From Methylovorus sp. MM2 (GTDB lineage: Bacteria; Pseudomonadota; Gammaproteobacteria; Burkholderiales; Methylophilaceae), in contig NZ_LXUF01000001.1 of NCBI RefSeq assembly GCF_001648895.1, positions 682,001-746,000 on the forward strand: a stretch of 64,000 nt of DNA. The letters run 5' to 3'. Positions 57,021 to 64,000 of the stretch are shown in pieces; the stretch's first letter is position 1; each line of letters begins with the position of its first letter. Made by a program: the position numbers and the translations under genes. The notes under the pieces were generated by a model. It made no database searches. It saw only the letters and a program-made list of their open reading frames with translations, and was not told the DNA's origin.

Positions 57021-57554
57021 ATGTCGCATAAGATGGCACTATATTTTCATCGTATGGCAGAGTTCGATAGCGCGCTCTGCGTGCGAGTTAACAAAAGCAG
57101 TCAATACCGCTTTGTCAGGTTATGGTTCCGGCTGATCAGCCGGCTAGGGGATGGCATCTTCTGGTATACCATTATGCTGGGTATCATGCTCACGCAAGGT
57201 GCTGAGGGTATTATTCCCTGTGTGCATATGGCATCGGCAGGGCTATTTGGTACTTTGCTTTATAAGTGGTTAAAAGGGAGGACATTGCGCCCACGGCCAT
57301 ATGAGGTGCATACCGATATCTGGTTAACGGGTCGGCCGCTTGATCGCTTCAGCTTTCCTTCAGGCCATACTTTGCACGCTGTTGCGTTTTGTAGTGTCGC
57401 CTTGGCGTATTACCCGATGCTTGCTTGGATGCTCGTGCCGTTTACACTGATGGTAGCAATGTCTCGCGTTGTACTCGGGTTGCACTACCCAAGTGATGTC
57501 CTTGCTGGTGCTGCGATTGGTGGATTAATCGCCGCTATCTCATTCCTGATTTAA
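57021..57554 (+). CDS. PAP2-family membrane phosphatase
   Basis: A 177-aa membrane protein with the complete PAP2/acid phosphatase signature: KWLKGRTLRPRP (motif 1), FPSGHTLHA (motif 2, catalytic His) and SRVVLGLHYPSDVLAG (motif 3, nucleophile His). About five hydrophobic segments surround them. Candidate substrates are phosphatidate, phosphatidylglycerophosphate or undecaprenyl pyrophosphate. I use ATG 57021 because GGAGGT lies four bases upstream; an in-frame GTG at 57009 precedes that site. The putative PhoB box ahead of it and the lipid genes beyond favour a role in phospholipid turnover. Confidence 0.85.
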   Translation: MSHKMALYFHRMAEFDSALCVRVNKSSQYRFVRLWFRLISRLGDGIFWYTIMLGIMLTQGAEGIIPCVHMASAGLFGTLLYKWLKGRTLRPRPYEVHTDIWLTGRPLDRFSFPSGHTLHAVAFCSVALAYYPMLAWMLVPFTLMVAMSRVVLGLHYPSDVLAGAAIGGLIAAISFLI

Positions 57555-57573
57555 GTTATTTAGTTTTGTATAA

Positions 57574-57607
57574 AAGGGTTACTCAACCTTAAGGTTGAGT
57601 AACCCTT
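57574..57607. terminator. Bidirectional terminator, perfect 34-base palindrome
   Basis: Two 17-base arms (core GGGTTACTCAACC / GGTTGAGTAACCC) are exact reverse complements with no spacer, followed by TCTTT on the plus strand and preceded by AAAA, which gives a T-run on the minus strand. It lies between the convergent PAP2 and phospholipase C-like genes and can serve both. Confidence 0.85.
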
Positions 57608-57637
57608 CTTTGCATCTGCTATTCGTATTTACTCAAG

Positions 57638-58483
57638 CTATTTTGGGTGATCTACAAAGTAATTGATTGGTGCGGGATGTAGTTTGTGTAATTGTCTGAG
57701 ACATTTACGACGATGTGCTGCAAGTTTGTCTTCCGGTAGCTGATTGAGTTCAGCGTTCCACTCAGGTCTTGTGCCTTGCAGCATGGTGCCGATATTGGCA
57801 ATCGCAAGTTGTGTCTTGGCGATATAGTAGGTGAAATTCTTGAATACACGCTTATCGAATAGGCGCATGGTGCCGTAGATCACATGGGTGAGCTTGACCA
57901 TTCGTAAGAGATTATCCCAACGGGCGAGTGACTTGAGTGCTTTACTCGTACGTTCTTCAGAACACCTGAATCTTGGTGCGATAAAGCGGCTAAGTATCTT
58001 GTGATGTTTTGATATCAATTTACCCGGTGTGGTTTCAACCAGTGGGGCTAAATGCGCATCCATCGCCCATTCTGAGGCGATGTGCGTGATCATGCTGTCT
58101 TCTATCCACATGGCTTCGTGTGCCGGTACAAAGTGATTGTGAGCGATCACGTCTACGTATAAATGGCTGGCATAGCCGATAGCAATCGCCATCTCTTCAT
58201 CACTATTTGCGCAATCTAATAGGTGATGGGCATTTTCCCAGTGATGGGTGTGGCGAAAAGCGGGAGAAACAATCGCCAAATCGGGTAGGCATGATCCTGC
58301 CATGACTAATTCGGGGAATCTTCTGATCACCCCTTGCAGTCGTGGATCTAGTAATGGCATCGCCCATAGCAGGGATTGTGCGAAATACAGGTGGGTGACC
58401 AAGCCCCATGCATTTGCATCCATCGAGTACAAAGTGATGGGTACTAACCAGAAATACTTGCCAATGCATGGATTGCGCTTCAT
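57638..58483 (-). CDS. Secreted zinc-dependent phospholipase C-fold protein
   Basis: A 281-aa protein with a signal peptide ending DANA|W. This leaves Trp26 as the new N-terminus, which in Bacillus cereus phospholipase C is itself a zinc ligand. The other ligand positions can be followed: His31, Asp68 (SCLPDLA), a His cluster at 78-87, His107-x3-Asp111 with His117 (SHLYVDVIAHNH), and His134-x3-Glu138 (THIASEW). The spacings H-x3-D-x5-H and H-x3-E equal those of the B. cereus enzyme. It is thus likely a periplasmic or exported trinuclear-zinc hydrolase of the PLC/P1 nuclease fold; phospholipid as substrate is inference. A three-unit PhoB-like repeat lies upstream. No clear ribosome-binding site is seen. 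Confidence 0.8.
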   Translation of the reverse strand: MKRNPCIGKYFWLVPITLYSMDANAWGLVTHLYFAQSLLWAMPLLDPRLQGVIRRFPELVMAGSCLPDLAIVSPAFRHTHHWENAHHLLDCANSDEEMAIAIGYASHLYVDVIAHNHFVPAHEAMWIEDSMITHIASEWAMDAHLAPLVETTPGKLISKHHKILSRFIAPRFRCSEERTSKALKSLARWDNLLRMVKLTHVIYGTMRLFDKRVFKNFTYYIAKTQLAIANIGTMLQGTRPEWNAELNQLPEDKLAAHRRKCLRQLHKLHPAPINYFVDHPK

Positions 58484-58517
58484 GGCGCGTAATGTGACGC
58501 GTGAGCATGTATAAAAT

Positions 58518-58546
58518 ATGACAACTCCATGATTTTATTGTGACAG
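58518..58546 (-). promoter_or_regulatory. Putative PhoB box (three repeats) upstream of the phospholipase C-like gene
   Basis: Read on the minus strand, CTGTCAC (58546-58540), AAATCAT (58535-58529) and TTGTCAT (58524-58518) follow each other at exactly 11-base intervals. The first is a perfect half-site, the second matches four and the third six of seven positions of CTGTCAT. TATACA (58513-58508), a possible -10, comes next. The coding start is 34 bases after the last repeat. Confidence 0.6.
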
Positions 58547-58621
58547 CGGACAAGACTTGCCAGCCTTTGCTATACTGCGCCGCTAGTTCATGATGTTTGG
58601 CTTAATTGATTGGGAAGTAAT

Positions 58622-58990
58622 ATGGAAAGTCCTTACAAGGGTAAGACAGGGTTACGTCGGTTGACGAATGCATTTGGTTATTCCATGGCGGGCCTAAAAG
58701 CGGCTTACCAGAATGAAGATGCTTTTAGGCAGGAAGTGTTGATGGCGGTCATTTTGATCCCTTTGGCTTTGTATATCGGCCAAGGATCAATTGCTAAGGC
58801 ATTGATGATCGCAAGTGTGATCTTGGTGATTATTGTGGAGTTGCTTAATTCATCCATTGAGGCAACGGTAGATCGCATCTCGCTTGAGAATCATATGCTT
58901 GCAAAACGTGCCAAAGATATTGGCAGTGCTGCGGTGTTATTGAGTTTGTTGAACCTTGCTATCGTTTGGGGTTTGCTTATTCTGGCCTAG
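58622..58990 (+). CDS. dgkA: Diacylglycerol kinase DgkA
   Basis: Small three-helix membrane kinase that phosphorylates diacylglycerol to phosphatidate at the inner membrane. From ATG 58622 it is 122 aa, exactly the E. coli length, with the conserved catalytic stretch VELLNSSIEATVDRIS (Glu and Asn ligands) and the C-terminal RAKDIGSAAVLLSLL. GGGAAG (58612-58617) lies upstream; a TTG at 58610 is less likely. It is divergent from the phospholipase C-like gene, whose predicted product would be its substrate. Confidence 0.93.
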   Translation: MESPYKGKTGLRRLTNAFGYSMAGLKAAYQNEDAFRQEVLMAVILIPLALYIGQGSIAKALMIASVILVIIVELLNSSIEATVDRISLENHMLAKRAKDIGSAAVLLSLLNLAIVWGLLILA

Positions 58991-59018
58991 CCTAGGCATT
59001 TATGCCTAGACTGGTAAC

Positions 59019-59744
59019 TTACGGTAGTATGGATTGTGAAAGCAGGCGAATACCAAAACTTAGCCAACGCTCTTCACTATCATTGCTGAAACGATTACCG
59101 TAAGTCGTATCGATCTGAATGCGGTCTTGTACCAGCCAGTAGCGTAAGCCTAGCTGATGAAAGGCGCGAGACTGATTATCTCCATAGACCTCTGCAATGA
59201 ATTGTAGGCTGCGATTAATTCTGGTTTCTGAGCCTATTCCCCAAGTGAGCTTATTTTTCTCTTCCGCTTTGTCATGCAGCATGCCTACATTCGTATGCAG
59301 GATAAATGCATCGTCCAGCATAGAAACACTGACTGGAACATAAGCATAGGCATCACCAATCATGCTGGCATCATGATCTCTATTCGGGTGTTGGGCATGC
59401 CCTACGACGATGCCGATACCATAGCCGTTGGTGGTTAATGGGCGCATTAGCGTCTTGGCTTGCATGACCACATCGGTGGTATTTGATTCGCCATGATCAC
59501 TTGTGATGGCGCCGCCATAAGTAAGCTCGAAATTCTCCCCTACGTTACACCCTGGCAATGCCCAATATTCGTCGCTATGTGCGTTGAGTTTTACCCATGA
59601 TTCTAATTGGCAGCTTTTAGGGTCGATGACGCGTGCATCATCCGTGACCATCGGACGGGCACAGAATCCCTGAAGGGGGTAAGTCAGCAAATATAAGAAG
59701 AGTACCAGCCAAGGCATGGTCTGTATTTTGTGATGATAGGTCAT
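59019..59744 (-). CDS. Secreted outer-membrane beta-barrel-like protein of unknown function
   Basis: A 241-aa protein with a signal peptide (hydrophobic 10-27, cleavage after GFCA) and a mature start RPMVTDDARVIDPKSCQLESWVK. I associate that start with a family of predicted outer-membrane proteins, but cannot name it. The rest alternates polar and hydrophobic residues as in beta strands, with one likely disulfide (CQLESW... and PGCNVGENFEL). Function is unknown. It is divergent from the GT4 gene, and a weak PhoB-like repeat lies upstream. Confidence 0.7.
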   Translation of the reverse strand: MTYHHKIQTMPWLVLFLYLLTYPLQGFCARPMVTDDARVIDPKSCQLESWVKLNAHSDEYWALPGCNVGENFELTYGGAITSDHGESNTTDVVMQAKTLMRPLTTNGYGIGIVVGHAQHPNRDHDASMIGDAYAYVPVSVSMLDDAFILHTNVGMLHDKAEEKNKLTWGIGSETRINRSLQFIAEVYGDNQSRAFHQLGLRYWLVQDRIQIDTTYGNRFSNDSEERWLSFGIRLLSQSILP

Positions 59745-59770
59745 GGCGAGATGAGATTATCCTTAGTGAG

Positions 59771-59788
59771 ATGACCATAAGATGAAAT
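59771..59788 (-). promoter_or_regulatory. Weak PhoB-like repeat upstream of the outer-membrane protein gene
   Basis: On the minus strand, ATTTCAT (59788-59782) and TGGTCAT (59777-59771) are direct repeats at 11-base spacing, each matching five of seven positions of CTGTCAT. Neither is perfect, so on its own this would not be convincing; it is listed because the three other boxes nearby are better. Confidence 0.3.
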
Positions 59789-59883
59789 TATCGTAAATAA
59801 CCATCAACGAGTAAATTGATTTTGGGCCGGGTTAAATGCTAATGACCCATGTTGGTTGCTAAGGAATATGACGGCGATGTTGC

Positions 59884-59917
59884 AGTTCATATAACTGTCA
59901 CAATGAGTCTGTATCTT
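59884..59917 (+). promoter_or_regulatory. Putative PhoB-dependent promoter of the GT4 gene
   Basis: AGTTCAT (59884-59890), ATAA, CTGTCAC (59895-59901) matches 15 of 18 positions of the PhoB box CTGTCATAWAWCTGTCAY, with a perfect second half. TATCTT (59912-59917) follows ten bases later, the usual distance of a -10 box in PhoB-activated promoters, which lack a good -35. The leader to the GTG start would be about 37 bases. Confidence 0.6.
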
Positions 59918-59960
59918 GAGCGCAAATGCAGTAGATTCTGCCGCTTAAGAAAGGAATCAT

Positions 59961-61157
59961 GTGAAAGTTCTATTTATATCCGATGTCTATTTTCCCCGAG
60001 TGAATGGGGTCTCTACTTCTATCCGTACATTCGTTGGCCAGATGCATGAGATGGGGCATAGCGTTCATCTGATCGCACCTGAATATGGTGTAGTGACAGA
60101 AGATGAGTTATGGATTAAACGTATTCCTGCGCGCGAGATCTATTTCGACCCTGAAGATAAGCTGATGAAATATGGCGCAGCGCTGGATAGGCTAAGTGAG
60201 CTGCGTAAAGAGAATTACGACCTGATTCACATCCATACCCCATTCGTTGCGCATTATCTTGGCCTTAAGCTGGGGCATCTATTGGATATTCCGTGTGTAG
60301 AGACTTACCACACGTTTTTTGAAGATTACCTGCATCATTACTTGCCGTGGATACCTAAGTCTATGGCTAAAGGCTTGGCACGTATGATCTCACGTCGCCA
60401 ATGTAATTCAGTGCAAGCCGTGGTGGCGCCATCACGCCCTATGCTGGATGTATTAAGGCAATATGGCATAACCACGAATGCAGAGGTTATTCCTACTGGC
60501 CTTCAACCGCAAAGCTTTGCACCTGCTGATGGCGCTGCTTTCCGAAAAAAATATGGTATTCCGCTAGCGCGTCCAGTGGCTTTATTCGTTGGGCGTGTGG
60601 CTTTTGAGAAGAACATCAATTTCTTGATACGCATGGCGGCAGAGTTACGTAAAAAGCAGCCCGATGTTCTGTTGGTGATCGCTGGAGAAGGACCTGCCGA
60701 GAAAAGTCTCCACCAATTAACCGAAGAACTGGGCTTGCAAGACAACATCAAATTCATTGGTTATCTTGACCGTAATACAGAGTTGAATGCTTGTTACCAT
60801 GCTGCAGATGTGTTTGTCTTCTCATCCAAGACCGAGACGCAAGGCTTGGTCTTGCTGGAAGCAATGGCGCAAGGTGTGCCTGTCGTGGCACTGGCTGAAT
60901 TGGGTACCAAATCTATATTGGTTGAAGGCGAAGGGGCATTGATTGCCCCCGAGAATGAGTCAGTCTTTGCAGATAAAGTATTTAGCTTATTCGATGATGC
61001 AGATAAACGTAGAGCCTTAGGTGAGAGTGCCAGAAGTTACACAATGAAGCGTTGGACATCACGCGCGCAGGCGGACCGTATGGTGCAGTTCTATGCCCGT
61101 GTTCTGGACCGCGATGTACCTAGTTTAATTAGCGATAACCATACCGCCAATGCATAA
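59961..61157 (+). CDS. GT4 glycosyltransferase, possibly glycolipid-forming
   Basis: Retaining GT-B transferase of 398 aa. The N-terminal domain starts KVLFISDVYFPRVNGVSTSIRTFV, the pattern of the MgtA/PimB/diglucosyl-diacylglycerol synthase group. The C-terminal domain has FVGRVAFEKNINFLI (donor phosphate site), GYLDRNTELNACYHAADVFVFSS, and the EX7E motif in ETQGLVLLEAMAQGVPVVAL. The start is GTG 59961, with AAGGA five bases upstream. The preceding PhoB-like promoter and lipid-enzyme neighbours suggest that it glycosylates diacylglycerol when phosphate is scarce; donor and acceptor are unproven. Confidence 0.83.
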   Translation: MKVLFISDVYFPRVNGVSTSIRTFVGQMHEMGHSVHLIAPEYGVVTEDELWIKRIPAREIYFDPEDKLMKYGAALDRLSELRKENYDLIHIHTPFVAHYLGLKLGHLLDIPCVETYHTFFEDYLHHYLPWIPKSMAKGLARMISRRQCNSVQAVVAPSRPMLDVLRQYGITTNAEVIPTGLQPQSFAPADGAAFRKKYGIPLARPVALFVGRVAFEKNINFLIRMAAELRKKQPDVLLVIAGEGPAEKSLHQLTEELGLQDNIKFIGYLDRNTELNACYHAADVFVFSSKTETQGLVLLEAMAQGVPVVALAELGTKSILVEGEGALIAPENESVFADKVFSLFDDADKRRALGESARSYTMKRWTSRAQADRMVQFYARVLDRDVPSLISDNHTANA

Positions 61158-61185
61158 ATAAAGCCGGGCATGCCCGGCTTTATTT
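61156..61185. terminator. Bidirectional terminator, perfect 30-base palindrome
   Basis: AAATAAAGCCGGGCA and TGCCCGGCTTTATTT are exact reverse complements with no spacer. The stop codon of the GT4 gene (61155-61157) runs into the left arm. It lies between the convergent GT4 and efflux genes and can serve both. Confidence 0.87.
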
Positions 61186-61219
61186 GCTTATTTATTACTT
61201 GGTATAAAGAAAAATCAAC

Positions 61220-62698
61220 TTACTGGTTGGTCGAGACCTTTGTTGAGTCATCCCAACCGCCGCCAATGGCTCTTATCAGGTTCACTGTTGCTTGAGCACG
61301 CTCACCATCCAATCTTCTGGAAACGAGTTGCTGTTGCAAGACGGTGCGTTCTGCATCGATCACATCCAGATTGCTCACTGAACCTTCACGATATTGCACT
61401 TGTGACAGATGCGCTGCTCTTGATGACGCTTGCACGGCTGCATCTTGCGTCAGTGTTTGCTCGTCAAGAATACGCAAACCGGAAAGATTATCTTCCACTT
61501 CGCCAAAGGCATTCAGCACAGTCTGCCTGTAGTTCGCGACATCCTCTTCATAGATGGCATGGGCACGATCTACACCTGCTTGTCTGCGGCCACCATCGAA
61601 TACTGGCAATGACAGCATAGTGCCAACCAAGGGGCCTAACAGGAATGTGCGGTTAGACCACTGAAAAAGATCGCCAAGCTCTGATGACTCATAACCTAGT
61701 GCCCCTGTGATATTGAGGTTGGGGAAGTAGGCTGCCCGCGCTACCCCGATACGTGCGTTGGCTGCTGCCATGGCTCGTTCGGCAGCCGCGATATCAGGCC
61801 TACGCTCCAGCAGTGAAGAGGGAAGCCCCACGGGGATATTGATGGTGATGCGATCCAAAGGTAATGGCGCCATCGAGAATTGCGCTGGGGCCTTGCCTAG
61901 CAATATTGCCAGCGCATGTTCTGCATTGGCACGTTGACGGGCAATGCCTAACGATTCCGATTGTGTCGAGGCTAGTTCAGATTTTGCACGGGCGATCTCA
62001 AGCTCGCTGACATAACCAGCAGCATAGCGGCTCTCCATCAATTTTAGGCTGCGGGCACGTAAGTCAGTCGTGTCTGCGTATAGTTTTTGCTCAGAGTCCA
62101 ACTGACGTAACTGGAAATAAGCTCTTGCTACATCGGCTTGCAGGGCAAGCCTGACTGATTGGAGTAAGGCTTCGCTTTGCTGTACATCGGCTTTTGATGC
62201 ATTCACTGTCGAAGCGACCCGGCCAAAGAGGTCTGCCTCATAAGACACGTTAGCCTGAGCACGCCACAACGTGAATTCACGCCCTGATGCATTATTTAGC
62301 GCATCAGGGGATGTACGCTGCCTTGTTGGGCCAACCCCCGCAGTGACTTGCGGGAACAAGCCTGAGCGGGCATCCAACTGCAATGCGCGCGCTTGACTTA
62401 ATCTGGCAACTGCCGCTTTCAGGTTCTGGTTCGCATCCAGTGCCTGATCTTCAAGATTATTCAGCGTTTCATCGCCAAACACCTTCCACCATTGGCCGCG
62501 TGCTACATCTTCTGATGGTTGCGCAGTCTTCCAGGTAGATGGCTGGTCAGGCGTAATGAGGTTTTTATTTGCTGCCGCTTCTTTGAATGTAGCGGGTGTA
62601 TCTACACTTGCACGTTCATATTTCGGTGCAAGTGAGCAACCTGCCAGCAGCAATAAACTGACGAGCAAAGCGGATATTGGTTTTGTTTGATATGTCAT
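61220..62698 (-). CDS. RND efflux outer-membrane lipoprotein (NodT/OprM family)
   Basis: Outer-membrane channel of a tripartite efflux pump, 492 aa. The lipoprotein signal ends LLLLAG|C (Cys21), followed by the family start SLAPKYERASVDTP. Two repeated halves with long helices contain the usual motifs (ARAYFQLRQLDSEQKLY, RRPDIAAAERAMAAANARIGVARAAYFP with core RPDI-AAE, and a final DVIDAERTVLQQQL). It follows the RND transporter gene by nine bases and ends the operon at the palindromic terminator. Confidence 0.92.
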   Translation of the reverse strand: MTYQTKPISALLVSLLLLAGCSLAPKYERASVDTPATFKEAAANKNLITPDQPSTWKTAQPSEDVARGQWWKVFGDETLNNLEDQALDANQNLKAAVARLSQARALQLDARSGLFPQVTAGVGPTRQRTSPDALNNASGREFTLWRAQANVSYEADLFGRVASTVNASKADVQQSEALLQSVRLALQADVARAYFQLRQLDSEQKLYADTTDLRARSLKLMESRYAAGYVSELEIARAKSELASTQSESLGIARQRANAEHALAILLGKAPAQFSMAPLPLDRITINIPVGLPSSLLERRPDIAAAERAMAAANARIGVARAAYFPNLNITGALGYESSELGDLFQWSNRTFLLGPLVGTMLSLPVFDGGRRQAGVDRAHAIYEEDVANYRQTVLNAFGEVEDNLSGLRILDEQTLTQDAAVQASSRAAHLSQVQYREGSVSNLDVIDAERTVLQQQLVSRRLDGERAQATVNLIRAIGGGWDDSTKVSTNQ

Positions 62699-62707
62699 TT
62701 TCTGCTC

Positions 62708-64000
62708 CTATACCAAATGCGATGCAGGTTGTTCTGAGATATGGCTTGAGTGCTGCGTGGCAGAGTGCAGCTTCCGCTCACCACTTAGCTTACGTAATAT
62801 CACGTAGAACACTGGGGTTAAGAACAAGCCGAACAGGGTCACGCCCAACATGCCGAAGAACACCGCGATACCCATTGCATGGCGCATCTCTGAACCAGCA
62901 CCACTGGACGTTACCAATGGCACGACACCCATGATGAACGCGATAGAGGTCATCAGGATAGGGCGTAACCGTAAACGACTAGCTTCAATCGCAGCCTTAA
63001 GTGCTGTGCTACCTTGCAACTCAAGCTCCCGGGCAAATTCGACGATCAAGATTGCATTCTTGCAGGCAAGGCCGACCAGTACCATCAAGCCGATCTGCGT
63101 GAAGATATTATTGTCGCCATTCGTTAGCCATACACCTGTGAGCGCAGCCAGAATACTCATCGGCACGATCAGAATAACCGCAAGTGGTAATGTCAGGCTT
63201 TCATATAAAGCAGCCAATACGAGGAACACCAACAGCACACTGATCGGGAATACCCAGACGCCAGCATTGCCCGCGAGGATCTGTTGATAAGTCAGATCAG
63301 TCCACTCGAACTTCACACCATGCGGCAAAGTCTGTTTGGCGATACGCTCAACTGCTGCCTGTGCCTGACCGGATGAATAGCCGGGAGCAGGGCCGCCATT
63401 GATATCAGCCGCGGTATAGCCGTTATAACGCACAACCATTTCAGGGCCGTAAGTCGGTGTGACTTTCACGAGCGATGATAGTGGCACCATCTCACCCGCA
63501 TTGTTGCGTGTCTTTAACTCGAGAATATCTTCTGCATGTGCACGATAAGGCGCATCTGCTTGCGCACGCACTTGATAGACTCTACCAAAACGGTTGAAGT
63601 CGTTCACATAGAGTGACCCAAGATATATCTGCATAGTGTCGAACACTTCGGTGACCGGCACACCTAGTTGCTTGGCTTTCACGCGATCAAGATCGACATT
63701 CAGTTGCGGTACATTGATCTGGTAATTCGTGAACATCGGCCCAAGCTCTGGTGCTGAATGCGCTGCAGTGACGAACGCATTCACTGCATTATTCAGCTCA
63801 GCATAACCAACTGCACCATGGTCTTCGATCTGCAGTTTAAAACCGCCGATCGTCCCTAAGCCCATCACTGGAGGCGGTGGGAATACCGCGATATATGCAT
63901 CCTGAATCCCTGCGAATTTCTGGTTAAGCGCAGCAGCGATCTCAGCAGCAGACAGCCCTTTACCATGCCGTTCACTGAATGGCTTGAGCGGTGTGAAAAC
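62708..64000 (-). CDS. RND (HAE1/AcrB-MexF type) multidrug efflux transporter, C-terminal part
   Basis: Proton-driven inner-membrane pump; only about 430 residues (roughly the last 40%) lie inside the window. The frame is open to the right edge and reads FPPPPVMGLGTIGGFKLQIED near the edge, the porter-domain signature of AcrB/MexF. It continues through the second porter/docking region (QLNVDLDRVKAKQLGVP), then the last membrane segments (LAALYESLTLPLAVILIVPMSILAAL, GLACKNAILIVEFAREL, FGMLGVTLFGLFLTPVFYVIL). The true start and the membrane-fusion protein are off the window to the right. An internal Met at 63868 is not the start. Confidence 0.94.
   Translation of the reverse strand, partial: VFTPLKPFSERHGKGLSAAEIAAALNQKFAGIQDAYIAVFPPPPVMGLGTIGGFKLQIEDHGAVGYAELNNAVNAFVTAAHSAPELGPMFTNYQINVPQLNVDLDRVKAKQLGVPVTEVFDTMQIYLGSLYVNDFNRFGRVYQVRAQADAPYRAHAEDILELKTRNNAGEMVPLSSLVKVTPTYGPEMVVRYNGYTAADINGGPAPGYSSGQAQAAVERIAKQTLPHGVKFEWTDLTYQQILAGNAGVWVFPISVLLVFLVLAALYESLTLPLAVILIVPMSILAALTGVWLTNGDNNIFTQIGLMVLVGLACKNAILIVEFARELELQGSTALKAAIEASRLRLRPILMTSIAFIMGVVPLVTSSGAGSEMRHAMGIAVFFGMLGVTLFGLFLTPVFYVILRKLSGERKLHSATQHSSHISEQPASHLV

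Noticed and set aside
1-64000. CRISPR arrays, tRNA or rRNA genes, insertion sequences, prophage genes
   Set aside because: No regularly spaced repeats, tRNA-like cloverleafs, rRNA sequence, transposase or phage genes were recognised anywhere; gene-free gaps are too short to hide them.

Overview
The window looks like a chromosome segment of a Gram-negative, aerobic betaproteobacterium, probably of Methylophilaceae type (Methylotenera/Methylophilus-like). The reasons are the two conserved housekeeping blocks (hemH-hrcA-nadK-recN-fur-bamE-dapB and carAB-greA-yhbY/rlmE-ftsH-folP-glmM), the Entner-Doudoroff pair edd-eda, a heptose-based LPS core locus and moderate G+C. The family-level placement is inference, since no rRNA gene is present. 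I found no tRNA, rRNA, CRISPR array, insertion sequence or prophage. Coding density is very high and no gene-free stretch exceeds about 230 bases.

Layout. 0-9.9 kb: polyamine uptake and breakdown (potGHI, a TorF-like porin, gabD, puuC, gabT and a glutamine-synthetase-like ligase). 9.9-13.4 kb, minus strand: ftsY-ftsE-ftsX plus an unnamed TonB-like protein. 13.6-17.4 kb: a pair of M16 peptidases (one active, one degenerate), rsmD and coaD. 17.4-21.2 kb, minus: grpE, dnaK, dnaJ, with clear sigma-32 promoters before grpE and dnaK. 21.3-39 kb: the LPS inner-core locus in two facing blocks. On the plus side are waaG, waaP, three further kinase-like proteins (one with two kinase lobes), a NodU-type carbamoyltransferase, a HAD hydrolase and a GT2 transferase, with edd-eda inserted. 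On the minus side is hldD-gmhA-hldE-waaF plus a GT-C membrane protein. waaC diverges from waaG. 39-46 kb: hemH-hrcA (minus), nadK-recN, fur (minus), bamE-dapB. 46-57 kb: carAB behind a strong promoter and structured leader, greA, DUF4149, yhbY (minus), rlmE, ftsH, folP, glmM. 57-61.2 kb: a lipid-related group (PAP2 phosphatase, zinc-dependent phospholipase C-like protein, dgkA, an outer-membrane protein, a GT4 glycosyltransferase). 61.2-64 kb: the end of an RND efflux operon, running off the window.

Most interesting region. Four genes between 56.9 and 60 kb have direct repeats resembling PhoB boxes (CTGTCAT-like units at 11-nt spacing) in the orientation of the gene they precede. The genes encode a phospholipase C-like enzyme, a PAP2 phosphatase, an outer-membrane protein and a GT4 transferase, with diacylglycerol kinase in between. 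I infer a phosphate-starvation lipid-remodelling cluster that uses a Zn-PLC-fold enzyme instead of the known PlcP type. The repeats are visible in the sequence; the function is hypothesis. Second in interest are the run of five kinase-like domains in the LPS locus and a sigma-32-like promoter ahead of the heptose operon.
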